From positions 1-64,000 of the forward strand of contig JAGXRT010000093.1 in NCBI GenBank assembly GCA_018335575.1: a stretch of DNA of 64,000 nt, written 5' to 3'. The stretch's first letter is position 1, and each line of letters starts with the position of its first letter. Positions 17,273 through 26,061 of this stretch are shown here, in pieces. The notes under the pieces are model-generated. The model saw nothing but the letters and a program-made list of their open reading frames with translations. It did no database searches and was not told where the DNA came from. This DNA comes from Bacteroidota bacterium (GTDB lineage: Bacteria > Bacteroidota > Bacteroidia > Flavobacteriales > Flavobacteriaceae). Position numbers and translations under genes: made by a program.

Positions 17273-18016
17273 TTGAGATATTTTATTGAGCTTCAATACA
17301 AGGGCAGCAATTATCATGGCTGGCAACTTCAAGACAATGCAATTACAATTCAGGAAGAATTAAATAAAGCATTATCACTGCTATTAAAAATAGCTGTAAA
17401 TGTTGTTGGAGCCGGTAGAACAGATACTGGAGTACATGCGTCACAGTTCTTTGCCCATTTTGATGATTTTAAATCAATTGATACCTCAAAATTGGTTTAT
17501 AAGCTTAATGCTATTTTACCAGGTGATATCGTAATTAAGAATATTTTTCAGGTAAAAGAAGATGCTCATGCACGTTTTGATGCCATCAGCAGAAGTTACG
17601 AATACCGCATGTGGTTAGGTAAAAATCCTTTTACAAATGAAGTATGTTGGCAAACACATTTAAATCCATCAGTTGATAAAATGAACGAAGCGGCTAAGTG
17701 CTTATTGAACTATAAAGATTTTAAATGCTTTTCTAAATCTAAGACCGATGTTAATACGTATAATTGTACCATTACCAATGCAGAGTGGAAGTTAAATGGT
17801 AGTAACTTAATTTTTTATATAACTGCAGATAGATTTCTAAGAAATATGGTGAGAGCTATAGTTGGTACCCTTATAGAAGTTGGCCTAGATAAAATATCAA
17901 TAGATGAATTTAAACAAATAATTGAGAGTAGAAATAGGTCGAATGCCGGAGTCTCTGTACCGCCTCAAGGATTATTTTTAACAAAAGTTGTGTACCCTGA
18001 ATCGATTAATTTATAG
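17273..18016 (+). CDS. truA: tRNA pseudouridine(38-40) synthase TruA, TTG start
   Basis: Modifies uridines 38-40 in the anticodon arm of tRNAs. 247 residues with GAGRTDTGVHA, in which Asp51 is the catalytic nucleophile, and a C-terminal FLRNMVRAIVGTLIEVG. The start must be TTG at 17273: an in-frame stop (TAA, 17261) lies just upstream, there is no ATG between, and the family-typical beginning RYFIELQYKG follows directly. The stop codon abuts the start of the ABC transporter gene, so the two are translationally linked. Confidence 0.93.
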   Translation: MRYFIELQYKGSNYHGWQLQDNAITIQEELNKALSLLLKIAVNVVGAGRTDTGVHASQFFAHFDDFKSIDTSKLVYKLNAILPGDIVIKNIFQVKEDAHARFDAISRSYEYRMWLGKNPFTNEVCWQTHLNPSVDKMNEAAKCLLNYKDFKCFSKSKTDVNTYNCTITNAEWKLNGSNLIFYITADRFLRNMVRAIVGTLIEVGLDKISIDEFKQIIESRNRSNAGVSVPPQGLFLTKVVYPESINL

Positions 18017-19780
18017 ATGGATACAAATACCGGAAAAGCGTTTGATACTAAAATCTTTTTAAGATTGATGAAATTTGCCAAAATTTATAAATGGCATTTT
18101 TATGTTGCAACCATTACTGCAGTATTATTATCAGTAGTATCGGCTTTAAGACCCTGGTTATTACAGCAAACTGTAGATAATTATATAGCAACTAAAGATT
18201 CTGAAGGGTTATTTTTCTTCATAATTTTAATGTTGGTTGCACTAATTGTTGAGGTGTTTTTTCAATTAGTTTTTATATACATTTCCAATTGGTTAGGTCA
18301 GCATATTATTCGCGACATTAGAGAGAAGCTCTTTAAACACATGATGCATTTTAAAATGGCTTATTTTGATAAATCATCTGTTGGAAGGTTGGTAACGCGT
18401 GTAGTTTCAGATTCAGAAACAATTTCAAGTTTTTTTGGTCAGGGATTGTTTATGATTGTAAGTGATTTGCTTAAGATGATAGTTGTTGCCATCGTAATGG
18501 TTTGGATGAACTGGAAATTATCTCTCATTACTTTTGCTGTTTTACCTGTATTGATTTATGCTACTAAGATATTTCAAATGGCTATAAAATCGGCTTATCA
18601 AGAAGTTCGAATACAAGTTGCTAATCTCAATGGATTTGTTCAAGAGCGAATTATAGGAATGAACATAGTTCAGTTATTTGGACGTGAAGAAACAGAATAT
18701 CAGAAATTTATTGAAATAAACGAAAAGCATAAAAAAGCTCACATTCGAACGGTTTGGTATTATTCTGTTTTTTTTCCAATTGCCGAAATTTTATCTTCAG
18801 TAGCTATTGGTTTGTTAGTATGGTATGGAGGCCTAAGAGCTGTTGTAGACAGTTCAATAACAGTGGGTCAAATTATTGGTTTTATAACCATGGCAGAGAT
18901 GTTGTACAGACCTTTAAGACAAATTGCTGATAAATTTAACACATTGCAAATGGGATTGGTTGCAGCAAACCGCGTTTTTGAGGTAATGGATACCGAAAGT
19001 AATTTAAAACGAATAGGCAATGTAATAGCAACAGAATTAAAAGGGAATATAGCATTTAAAAACGTACATTTTAGTTATGTACCGGGTGAAGAAGTGCTTA
19101 AAGGAATTAACTTTGATGTAAAACAAGGAGAACGAATTGCAATTGTTGGTGCTACCGGATCTGGTAAATCAACAATTATAAGCTTACTTAACAGATTCTA
19201 TGAAATTGATAAGGGAGAAATTTGTTTGGACAATCAAAATATAGAAGATTTTACTATTGAATCGTTACGAGATCAAATTGCCGTTGTGTTGCAAGATGTA
19301 TTTCTTTTTTCGGATGATATTTATAATAATATAACGCTAAAAAACTCAGAAATTTCACTTCAACAGGTAATTGATGCTGCAAAACAAATTGGAATTCATG
19401 ATTTTATTATGAGTTTACCAGGTGGTTATGATTATAATGTAAAAGAACGAGGCGCTATGTTATCATCTGGGCAACGGCAATTAATTGCATTTTTAAGAGC
19501 CTATGTTAGCAATCCTGCAATTTTAATTTTAGACGAGGCCACATCATCCATCGATTCGCATTCTGAAAAATTAATTCAGTTTGCTACTGATAAAATAACG
19601 CAAAACAGGACCAGTATTATTATTGCACACCGATTGGCAACCGTTAAAAAAGTTGATAAAATAATTGTTATTGATAAAGGAGAAATAAAAGAAATTGGCA
19701 ACCATAAACAGTTACTGAAAATTGAAAATGGGTATTATAAAAATTTATATGAAAAGCAATTTGCTGCAGTAGTAAGTTAA
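18017..19780 (+). CDS. ABC exporter, fused membrane and ATPase domains (MsbA-like)
   Basis: 587 residues: six-helix type IV membrane domain (about 25-320) and nucleotide-binding domain (about 340-580) with Walker A GATGSGKST near 378-386, Q-loop, signature LSSGQRQL, Walker B ILILDEATSSID and switch His in IIAHRLAT. Works as a homo- or heterodimer moving lipid or hydrophobic substrates outward. Substrate unknown. Its last 4 bp overlap the convergent cdaA gene, leaving no room for a terminator. Confidence 0.93.
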   Translation: MDTNTGKAFDTKIFLRLMKFAKIYKWHFYVATITAVLLSVVSALRPWLLQQTVDNYIATKDSEGLFFFIILMLVALIVEVFFQLVFIYISNWLGQHIIRDIREKLFKHMMHFKMAYFDKSSVGRLVTRVVSDSETISSFFGQGLFMIVSDLLKMIVVAIVMVWMNWKLSLITFAVLPVLIYATKIFQMAIKSAYQEVRIQVANLNGFVQERIIGMNIVQLFGREETEYQKFIEINEKHKKAHIRTVWYYSVFFPIAEILSSVAIGLLVWYGGLRAVVDSSITVGQIIGFITMAEMLYRPLRQIADKFNTLQMGLVAANRVFEVMDTESNLKRIGNVIATELKGNIAFKNVHFSYVPGEEVLKGINFDVKQGERIAIVGATGSGKSTIISLLNRFYEIDKGEICLDNQNIEDFTIESLRDQIAVVLQDVFLFSDDIYNNITLKNSEISLQQVIDAAKQIGIHDFIMSLPGGYDYNVKERGAMLSSGQRQLIAFLRAYVSNPAILILDEATSSIDSHSEKLIQFATDKITQNRTSIIIAHRLATVKKVDKIIVIDKGEIKEIGNHKQLLKIENGYYKNLYEKQFAAVVS

Positions 19781-20547
19781 CCTAAATCTTTTAAAACCAT
19801 TTCTGTAATTTCATTAGGAGAATTGTCTGTAATAATAATGCCATCTTTTACATAAACAATTTTTCCGCTTTCTTCAGAAACCAATAAACACAGCGCATCC
19901 GTTCTTTCGGTAATTCCAACAGCTGCCCTGTGTCGTAGTCCGTATTTTCCTGGTAATGTGCTTGTAGATAATGGTAATACTACCCTAGTAGCAGTTATAA
20001 AATTATTTTTTATGATGATTGCTCCGTCATGTAACGGACTGTTTTTAAAGAAAATAGCTTCTAAAATTGGGATATTAACTTTAGCGTACATCCTGTCTCC
20101 TGTATTGCGAACAAAATCGAGGTTATTTGTTTTTTCCAACACAATTAAAACTCCTGTTTTTGTTTTTGCTAAATGTTCACATGCTTTAACAATAGAGGCA
20201 ACATCGGTAGTTTGCTGAATTTCAGTATTTAAAAATTTAATTTGTCGCACAAACTTTCTGCGCGACGCAAAATTAGACGAGCCTATCATTAATAAAAACT
20301 TTCTGATTTCTTGTTGAAAAACAACTATTAGCGCAATAGCTCCACCACCAATTAATGTGCCTAAAATGCCACTAAGCATTTCCATTTTAAGTGCTTGTGT
20401 TACTTTCCACATAATAAAAACTATAGCAATACCTATAAAAATATTAACAGCAACGGTTCCTTTTAATAACTTGTAAACGTAATAAAGTAAAACCGCCACT
20501 AAAAAAGCATCGAGGAAATCTAAAAAAGTAATGTTGATAAAATCCAA
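19777..20547 (-). CDS. cdaA: Diadenylate cyclase (c-di-AMP synthase)
   Basis: Makes cyclic di-AMP from two ATP. Three N-terminal membrane helices (about 11-27, 33-50, 58-78) precede the DAC domain with the catalytic DGA (174-176) and RHRAA (205-209) motifs. This is the membrane CdaA architecture, 256 residues. In Firmicutes cdaA sits with cdaR and glmM; here it is near folP, the usual Bacteroidota neighbourhood, and no CdaR is present. The signal probably controls osmolyte or potassium balance and wall physiology, by analogy. Confidence 0.94.
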   Translation of the reverse strand: MDFINITFLDFLDAFLVAVLLYYVYKLLKGTVAVNIFIGIAIVFIMWKVTQALKMEMLSGILGTLIGGGAIALIVVFQQEIRKFLLMIGSSNFASRRKFVRQIKFLNTEIQQTTDVASIVKACEHLAKTKTGVLIVLEKTNNLDFVRNTGDRMYAKVNIPILEAIFFKNSPLHDGAIIIKNNFITATRVVLPLSTSTLPGKYGLRHRAAVGITERTDALCLLVSEESGKIVYVKDGIIITDNSPNEITEMVLKDLG

Positions 20548-20605
20548 AATTGTGAAGTTTAAGGTGTGAAAATTTTTAAATAATTCAGTTTAAAGATACT
20601 AATTT

Positions 20606-21325
20606 TTAGAGTTCACAACCACATTCGGGTATTTTATTAGCATCAAAAATAGATTCATTTATATCGATATTAAAAGATAAATCTTTAGTAGCAAGCATGG
20701 TTGTTTTTATATAAACATATTCTTGATACGATAATAATTGATTAAAATTTAGGTGAACAAGTGTAGGTAAATCTGTCTTTGTAAAATCGATGTATTCTTC
20801 TAATGTTTTAAAAAATTCCTCTTTTTGAATCGTATTTTCGTTAATGTAGTATTGGTTTATTCCAAATGAAACATGAATATTATTGTAGTTTTTATAATAA
20901 TCTAAGTTTTTTAACAAAAGTTGTTTAGATTGTATAGTATCAAAATGAAATTTTACTTTGCTAATATCCACAAAAGAAAGCACTTTAGAAATGGTATCAG
21001 AATAACTTAAATAATTCTGAAAACCCTGTATGTTATGCATAGATTTTTTGATTCTTTTCTCTTGAAATTGGCTTAAAACAGGTATTATTTTTTTTAACTT
21101 CAAAGATTTATCTATGTTAAAAATCCAATTTGTTGATCCAATTAAATTGTTATCATTTAGCTTTAGAATTGTGTCATTTGCTTCTACTTCCAAAAACATC
21201 CAAATCTCTGAAAAATTGCTCATTTCTTGAATGCCTTTTGCATTTGAAACAGGAATTTTTATTTCCTTGTTTTGACAACCAATACTAAGTATAATTAAAG
21301 AGATTATTGAAAGGTAAAATTTCAT
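20606..21325 (-). CDS. Lipoprotein of unknown function between folP and cdaA
   Basis: 239 residues. Signal peptide with Cys17 in LSIGC as probable lipid site. The mature part has a repeating set of short helices and polar strands, is rich in Asn, Ile and Lys, and ends in CGCEL. I do not recognise a family. It starts immediately after the folP stop (no gap), so it is in the LOG-folP unit, and is 58 nt before cdaA. Codon use looks like its neighbours. Confidence 0.75.
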   Translation of the reverse strand: MKFYLSIISLIILSIGCQNKEIKIPVSNAKGIQEMSNFSEIWMFLEVEANDTILKLNDNNLIGSTNWIFNIDKSLKLKKIIPVLSQFQEKRIKKSMHNIQGFQNYLSYSDTISKVLSFVDISKVKFHFDTIQSKQLLLKNLDYYKNYNNIHVSFGINQYYINENTIQKEEFFKTLEEYIDFTKTDLPTLVHLNFNQLLSYQEYVYIKTTMLATKDLSFNIDINESIFDANKIPECGCEL

Positions 21326-22159
21326 TTAGTTCTTTGTATTTAAAAGTGAGAAAATTTTTACTGCTTCTACGGCTTGTAGAACATCGTGTACTCTTAAGAT
21401 AGAAGTTCCTTTTAATAAAGCAACAGTATTCGCAATGGATGTTGCATTTAAAGCGTCTTTAGCTATAGTATTTAAAGGTTTGTAAAGCATTGATTTTCGC
21501 GATAAACCTGATAAAATGGGAAGATTTAAATGTTTGAAATAGTCTAAATTTTGTAGTAATTGATAGTTGTGTTCCTGGGTTTTTCCAAAACCAAATCCCA
21601 CATCAATAAGTAGATCATTAACACCAAGTGTTCTTAATTGATGTAATTTTTCAGAAAAAAAATACATCACTTCATTTAATACGTTTTCATAAGCAGGGTT
21701 TTGCTGCATGTTTTGTGGAGTACCTTTCATATGCATCAAAATATAGGGAACTTGCAGTTTTGCAATTGTTTTAAACATTTCACTATCCATTTCTCCAGCC
21801 GATATGTCATTAATCATACATGCACCAATTTCGATACTTTTTTTAGCTACATTACTTCGAAATGTATCTACAGAAATCAGTATATCTGGAAAAGATTTTA
21901 ATATTAATTCTAAAACAGGTAACAGTCTTTTTAACTCTTCTTCTTCGGATATATGTGTTGCATTAGGTCTTGATGAGTAAGCTCCAACATCGATAAAAGC
22001 CGCTCCTTCTGTTAACATATTTTCTACTTTTTTAAGAATAGAAATGGTATTTGTGTAGATACCACCATCGTAAAAAGAATCGGGAGTAAGGTTTAAAATT
22101 CCCATTACTTTGGGGGTTGATAAATCGATTAAATTTCCTTTACAGTTTATTGTTTTCAT
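21326..22159 (-). CDS. folP: Dihydropteroate synthase
   Basis: Joins para-aminobenzoate to dihydropterin pyrophosphate in folate synthesis; the sulfonamide target. 277 residues forming a TIM barrel with MGILNLTPDSFYDGG, the pterin-site stretch IDVGAYSSRP, NDISAG and DVGFGFGKT, and a C-terminal RVHD. It follows the LOG gene by 3 nt and abuts the lipoprotein gene. Confidence 0.96.
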   Translation of the reverse strand: MKTINCKGNLIDLSTPKVMGILNLTPDSFYDGGIYTNTISILKKVENMLTEGAAFIDVGAYSSRPNATHISEEEELKRLLPVLELILKSFPDILISVDTFRSNVAKKSIEIGACMINDISAGEMDSEMFKTIAKLQVPYILMHMKGTPQNMQQNPAYENVLNEVMYFFSEKLHQLRTLGVNDLLIDVGFGFGKTQEHNYQLLQNLDYFKHLNLPILSGLSRKSMLYKPLNTIAKDALNATSIANTVALLKGTSILRVHDVLQAVEAVKIFSLLNTKN

Positions 22160-22162
22160 ATG

Positions 22163-22744
22163 TTAACTGGCTATCATATTGGTTACCTTACTGGCATCAG
22201 GAGCAATGTAATTTTGCATTTTATTCATTAAATCATCAACAGAATTACCTATTAGTAACATTTCTCGGTTTTCTTTTTTCACGTAGCCTTCTGTTACCAT
22301 AACATCCAGTTGATTTATTAAGTTGTTGAAGAATCCGTTGGTATTTAAAATACCAACTGGTTTTTTTTCAATACCTAATTGCCCAAGTGTTAATACTTCA
22401 AAAATCTCATCTAAGGTACCAAATCCACCTGCTAAAGCGATATAACCATCAACCATTTTACTAATTTTCACCTTGCGTTTACTCATTTTTTTAGTGACAT
22501 ACATCTTAGAAATGTTGGTGTGTTCTACTTCTTGATGCCTTAAAAAATGCGGAATAACCCCTATCACTTCGCCATTATTATGTAACATGGTATTGGCAAT
22601 TGCGCCCATCATTCCAATTTTTCCGCCACCATAAACCATGGTTATTTGGTGTTTACAGAAATATTCGCCTAATAATTTTGCATCATTTTGATAGATGTCA
22701 TTAAATCCTAAACTCGAACCACAAAAAACGGCTATTTTCTTCAT
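22163..22744 (-). CDS. LOG family protein (TIGR00730 type)
   Basis: 193 residues, Rossmann-like fold with YGGGKIGMMGAIA and the hallmark GGFGTLDEIFEVLT. Proteins of this family release free bases from nucleoside 5'-monophosphates (cytokinin riboside phosphoribohydrolase activity in plants and some bacteria). In bacteria without plant contact the real substrate is probably AMP or a related nucleotide. First gene of the folP unit. Confidence 0.9.
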   Translation of the reverse strand: MKKIAVFCGSSLGFNDIYQNDAKLLGEYFCKHQITMVYGGGKIGMMGAIANTMLHNNGEVIGVIPHFLRHQEVEHTNISKMYVTKKMSKRKVKISKMVDGYIALAGGFGTLDEIFEVLTLGQLGIEKKPVGILNTNGFFNNLINQLDVMVTEGYVKKENREMLLIGNSVDDLMNKMQNYIAPDASKVTNMIAS

Positions 22745-22800
22745 ACTAACCCTAAATTCATTAAATTTATCCGAAATTTACACAAATTAATTGAGTCAAT

Positions 22801-23334
22801 ATGCAAGCTACTTCAAAACAATACGATGAGGTTATTTTTAAATGCAGGTCTTTATATATAAAAAAATTATGCGATTATGGAAGTGCATGGCGTATTCTTC
22901 GTTTACCTTCGTTAACCGATCAAATTTTTATAAAAGCACAACGCATTCGTCAATTGCAAGAAAATCCGATTCGAAAGATTCAAGAAGATGAAATTGGAGA
23001 ATTTATTGGAATAATTAATTATGCAATTATGGCACTGATTCAACTAGAAAAAGGCGTTGCCGAACAACCTGATTTAACAGTTGATGAAGCAGCTGTATTA
23101 TACGATAAACAAGTAGCCGTTACAAAAGCATTGATGGAAGATAAAAACCATGATTATGGTGAAGCTTGGCGCGAAATGCGAATTAGTTCGTTAACCGATT
23201 TAATACTTCAAAAGTTATTAAGAGTTAAGCAAATTGAGGACAATAAAGGTAAAACCCTTGTTTCTGAAGGCATTGATGCTAATTACCACGATATGGTAAA
23301 TTATGCCGTTTTTGCATTGATTAAACTTACTTAA
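22801..23334 (+). CDS. DUF1599 protein with two tandem domains
   Basis: 177 residues made of two copies of one helical unit: residues about 8-85 (DYGSAWRILRLPSLTDQI) and about 98-177 (DYGEAWREMRISSLTDLI). The shared D-Y-G-x-A-W-R-x-x-R-x-S-L-T-D core suggests a nucleotide- or metal-binding site in each half, similar in feel to all-alpha NTP hydrolases, but this is unproved. It overlaps the DoxX-like gene by one base, a linkage common in Bacteroidota. Confidence 0.8.
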   Translation: MQATSKQYDEVIFKCRSLYIKKLCDYGSAWRILRLPSLTDQIFIKAQRIRQLQENPIRKIQEDEIGEFIGIINYAIMALIQLEKGVAEQPDLTVDEAAVLYDKQVAVTKALMEDKNHDYGEAWREMRISSLTDLILQKLLRVKQIEDNKGKTLVSEGIDANYHDMVNYAVFALIKLT

Positions 23335-24314
23335 TGTCAAAAATTATGAACTATTTTATTTACTTTTTAAGAGTTTTTGTAGGACTTTCTTTTGTTTCAT
23401 CAGGTTTTTTAAAAATGATTGATCCGCTTGGAACCTCGTATAAATTAGAAGAATATTTTAACCCATCTGTTTTAGATTTAGAATTTTTAGTTCCATATGC
23501 ACTTTTAATAGGAATCATTCTAATTTTAATAGAAACAGCACTTGGTGTTTTTTTATTGATAGGTTTCAAGCCAAAATGGACACTTTGGGGCTTGTTATTG
23601 TTAACAGTTTTATTTCTTTTTTTAACCTGGTATTCTGCTTATTATAATAAAGTTACCGACTGTGGTTGTTTTGGAGATGCTATTAAATTAACGCCTTGGG
23701 AAACGTTTTATAAGAATGTAATACTCTTAGCAATGATTGGTATTCTCGTTATAAAATCAGCGAGGATAAAAAACTTATTTTATGAAGCTATTACAAAATG
23801 GATTGCCTTTTTGGTTATTCCAATTGTATTGTATTTTATGTATTATACATTGCTGAGTTTACCTTTAATTGATTTTAGAGCATATAAGGTTGGTACTGAT
23901 ATTAGCGAAGGAATGAAACTAAAAAGTGGAGAAACGATGCCTAAAATTTATGATTTTATATTAGAATCTGAAATAAATGGCGATTTAACTGATGAAATTT
24001 TACAACAAGATAAAGTGGTGTTAGTTATTATGTATGATTTGCAAAAAACCGATAAAATGAGCTTTAAAAAAGTAAAACTAATTACCGATAATGCACTGAC
24101 TAAAAATTATAATGTTTATGGAGTTTCTGCTTCCCTATCTGAAGATTTTACTGCTGTTAAAGAACATTATCAACTTAACTTTGAATTGCTTTTTAACGAT
24201 GCCACAACACTTAAAACAATGATTAGAGCCAATCCAGGTTTCATTGTATTAAATAAGGGTGTAATTGTAGATAAAAAAAATTGGATAGAAGCAGAGAAGT
24301 TAAACATCCAATAG
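23334..24314 (+). CDS. DoxX/MauE-like membrane protein (BT_3928 family)
   Basis: 326 residues. The first 160 form four membrane helices with the redox-linked motif VTDCGCFGDA in the loop, as in MauE/DoxX proteins. A fifth helix near 161-178 leads to a soluble domain (about 190-326) with a thioredoxin-like pattern but no CxxC, ending FIVLNKGVIVDKKNW. Perhaps involved in cell-envelope redox. Start codon overlaps the DUF1599 stop; crcB follows at once. Confidence 0.8.
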   Translation: MSKIMNYFIYFLRVFVGLSFVSSGFLKMIDPLGTSYKLEEYFNPSVLDLEFLVPYALLIGIILILIETALGVFLLIGFKPKWTLWGLLLLTVLFLFLTWYSAYYNKVTDCGCFGDAIKLTPWETFYKNVILLAMIGILVIKSARIKNLFYEAITKWIAFLVIPIVLYFMYYTLLSLPLIDFRAYKVGTDISEGMKLKSGETMPKIYDFILESEINGDLTDEILQQDKVVLVIMYDLQKTDKMSFKKVKLITDNALTKNYNVYGVSASLSEDFTAVKEHYQLNFELLFNDATTLKTMIRANPGFIVLNKGVIVDKKNWIEAEKLNIQ

Positions 24315-24315
24315 C

Positions 24316-24687
24316 ATGAAAAATATACTCTTGGTTTTTGTTGGTGGTGGATTGGGGAGTGTTGTTCGGTACTTTTTCAATATTTCATTAAATTATTTAA
24401 TAAACTCGTTCCCTTTAGGTACGTTTATTGCAAATATTTTTGGGAGCTTATTATTAGGTTTTTTTGTTGGTTTAATGCATAAAAATCAGTTATTTAGTGA
24501 TAATTTGTATGTATTAATGGTGGTAGGTTTTTGCGGTGGATTTACTACTTTTTCAACCTTTGCATTCGAAAATCAGTTGTACTTAAAAAACGGAGAGTAT
24601 CTATATTTTTTTGCTTATACTACAACATCGGTTTTATTAAGTATTGCTGCAGTTATTCTCGGTTTGTTTGTAACGAAGCATTATTAA
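24316..24687 (+). CDS. crcB: Fluoride channel/exporter Fluc
   Basis: 123 residues, four membrane helices; dual-topology dimeric fluoride channel. GGGLGSVVRYFFN, GTFIANIFGS and GFCGGFTTFSTFAFEN are the family motifs, including the Asn and Phe residues lining the pore. No fluoride riboswitch is in front, since it begins 1 nt after the preceding stop. Its last 35 bases overlap the end of the convergent tcdA gene. Confidence 0.93.
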   Translation: MKNILLVFVGGGLGSVVRYFFNISLNYLINSFPLGTFIANIFGSLLLGFFVGLMHKNQLFSDNLYVLMVVGFCGGFTTFSTFAFENQLYLKNGEYLYFFAYTTTSVLLSIAAVILGLFVTKHY

Positions 24688-25396
24688 GCAAGTAATTAAT
24701 TACTTCTGAAGCTGCGTATAAACCAAAAATAGCAGGCATAAAACTTATGGTTCCGTAGTACGATTTTTTAAAATCTGTGTTTTGTGTTAATTGTAAGCTT
24801 TCGGCTATGGGGGTTTCTGTTGAAAATACAACTTTTACACCTTTTAAAATTCCTTCTTTTGCTAATCTTTTTCGTACGGTTTTTGCCAAATAACAATCGC
24901 GGGTTTTTTTAATATCGCTGACTTTTACCAAAGCAGGATTTAATTTTCCGCCTGCACCCATAGCACTAACTACTTTTATGCGTTTACGTTTGCAAGCTAA
25001 AATTAAATTTACTTTTGGTGTAATACTGTCAATACAATCAACCACAAAATCGAAGTTATTATCTACAATTTCAAAAGCACGTTCTGGTGATATAAATTCA
25101 TTTAAAACTGTAAGTTTTATTTCAGGATTAATATCCAAAATGCGATGTTTCATTACTTCAACTTTTGAGGTTCCAACGGTAGAACTTAAAGCAGGTAATT
25201 GCCTGTTTTTGTTGGTAATGTCTACAACATCACCATCAACAATGGTCATTGAGCCGATACCTGCTCTGGCTATAAATTCTGCAGCAAATGAGCCAACACC
25301 ACCCATGCCAACAATTAAAACATTCGATTCTTTTAGTTTGTCTAAACCTTCTTTTTTAATCAGTAATTCTGTGCGTTCTAACCAATATTTATCCAT
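24653..25396 (-). CDS. tcdA: tRNA threonylcarbamoyladenosine dehydratase (ThiF/MoeB fold)
   Basis: ATP-dependent enzyme that cyclises t6A37 of tRNA to ct6A. E1-like Rossmann fold with GMGGVGSFAAEFIARAGIG (nucleotide loop), DGDVVDITNKNRQ and later VSAMGAGGKLNP. I chose ATG at 25396 (MDKYWLERTELL, as in relatives); an upstream ATG at 25402 and TTG at 25405 are also in frame. The start overlaps the stop of the TatD gene, so the two are coupled. Confidence 0.88.
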   Translation of the reverse strand: MDKYWLERTELLIKKEGLDKLKESNVLIVGMGGVGSFAAEFIARAGIGSMTIVDGDVVDITNKNRQLPALSSTVGTSKVEVMKHRILDINPEIKLTVLNEFISPERAFEIVDNNFDFVVDCIDSITPKVNLILACKRKRIKVVSAMGAGGKLNPALVKVSDIKKTRDCYLAKTVRKRLAKEGILKGVKVVFSTETPIAESLQLTQNTDFKKSYYGTISFMPAIFGLYAASEVINYLLNNASLQTNRE

Positions 25397-26060
25397 TATC
25401 ATCAATTAAATCTACCTTAAAAATTTTTTGAAAGTTCAAAAGTACTTGTTTTTGAAGAGTTTCTACGGTTATTTTTTTAATTTCTGCAACTTTGTAGTAT
25501 AATAAACTGATCTCAACTTGAGCATTATCTGTCTCAACAAATAAGCGATCGATAGGCGTAGCAAGGATATTGGCCTGAGTAACTTTTGATGTTAACATTG
25601 ATTTACCATATGAGAAATAAATGGTTGGGAATTTAAGAAGTAAGCTATGAATATGACTGTTTTTCGAGAATCCGTGGAAGATAATTGGTACAGTTATTTT
25701 TTCTTTTTTTAAAATTTCAGTTATTTCTTGATAGGCTTTGACACTATGAAGGATAATTGGTTTTTTATATTTTTCTGCAAGTATAGTTTGCTTTAAAAAA
25801 ACTTTTTTTTGAAGCAGAAAATCTGTTTTAATTGTTCGATCTAAGCCACATTCTCCAACAGCAATACAATAAGGGTTTGATAATTGTTTTTCAATCAATT
25901 TGATTTCGAATTCATGGGTGTTCAAATCAATATACCACGGGTGAATTCCCATTGAAAAATAATCGAAATCCTCCAAATTGCTGTTAGGGTAAAAATTTCT
26001 AACTATTACAGTTTGGTCATTTTTTTGAAAATTATGAGTATGTAAATCTAAATAGTACAT
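25389..26060 (-). CDS. TatD family metal-dependent hydrolase
   Basis: 223 residues. Amidohydrolase-fold metal motifs in order: DLHTH, GECGLD, ILHSVK, FHGFS and VETDNA. Family members have 3'-5' DNA exonuclease activity. At 223 residues it is shorter than E. coli TatD (about 260), and the gap between motif pairs is compact. Followed by an overlapping tcdA and preceded by the DUF1684 lipoprotein gene one base away, so these three form one operon. Confidence 0.88.
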   Translation of the reverse strand: MYYLDLHTHNFQKNDQTVIVRNFYPNSNLEDFDYFSMGIHPWYIDLNTHEFEIKLIEKQLSNPYCIAVGECGLDRTIKTDFLLQKKVFLKQTILAEKYKKPIILHSVKAYQEITEILKKEKITVPIIFHGFSKNSHIHSLLLKFPTIYFSYGKSMLTSKVTQANILATPIDRLFVETDNAQVEISLLYYKVAEIKKITVETLQKQVLLNFQKIFKVDLIDDNG

Positions 26061-26061
26061 T

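Noticed and set aside
17273-17275. A frameshift or missing start in truA
   Set aside because: The protein is full length and begins exactly at the conserved N-terminus with TTG, so no defect is needed.
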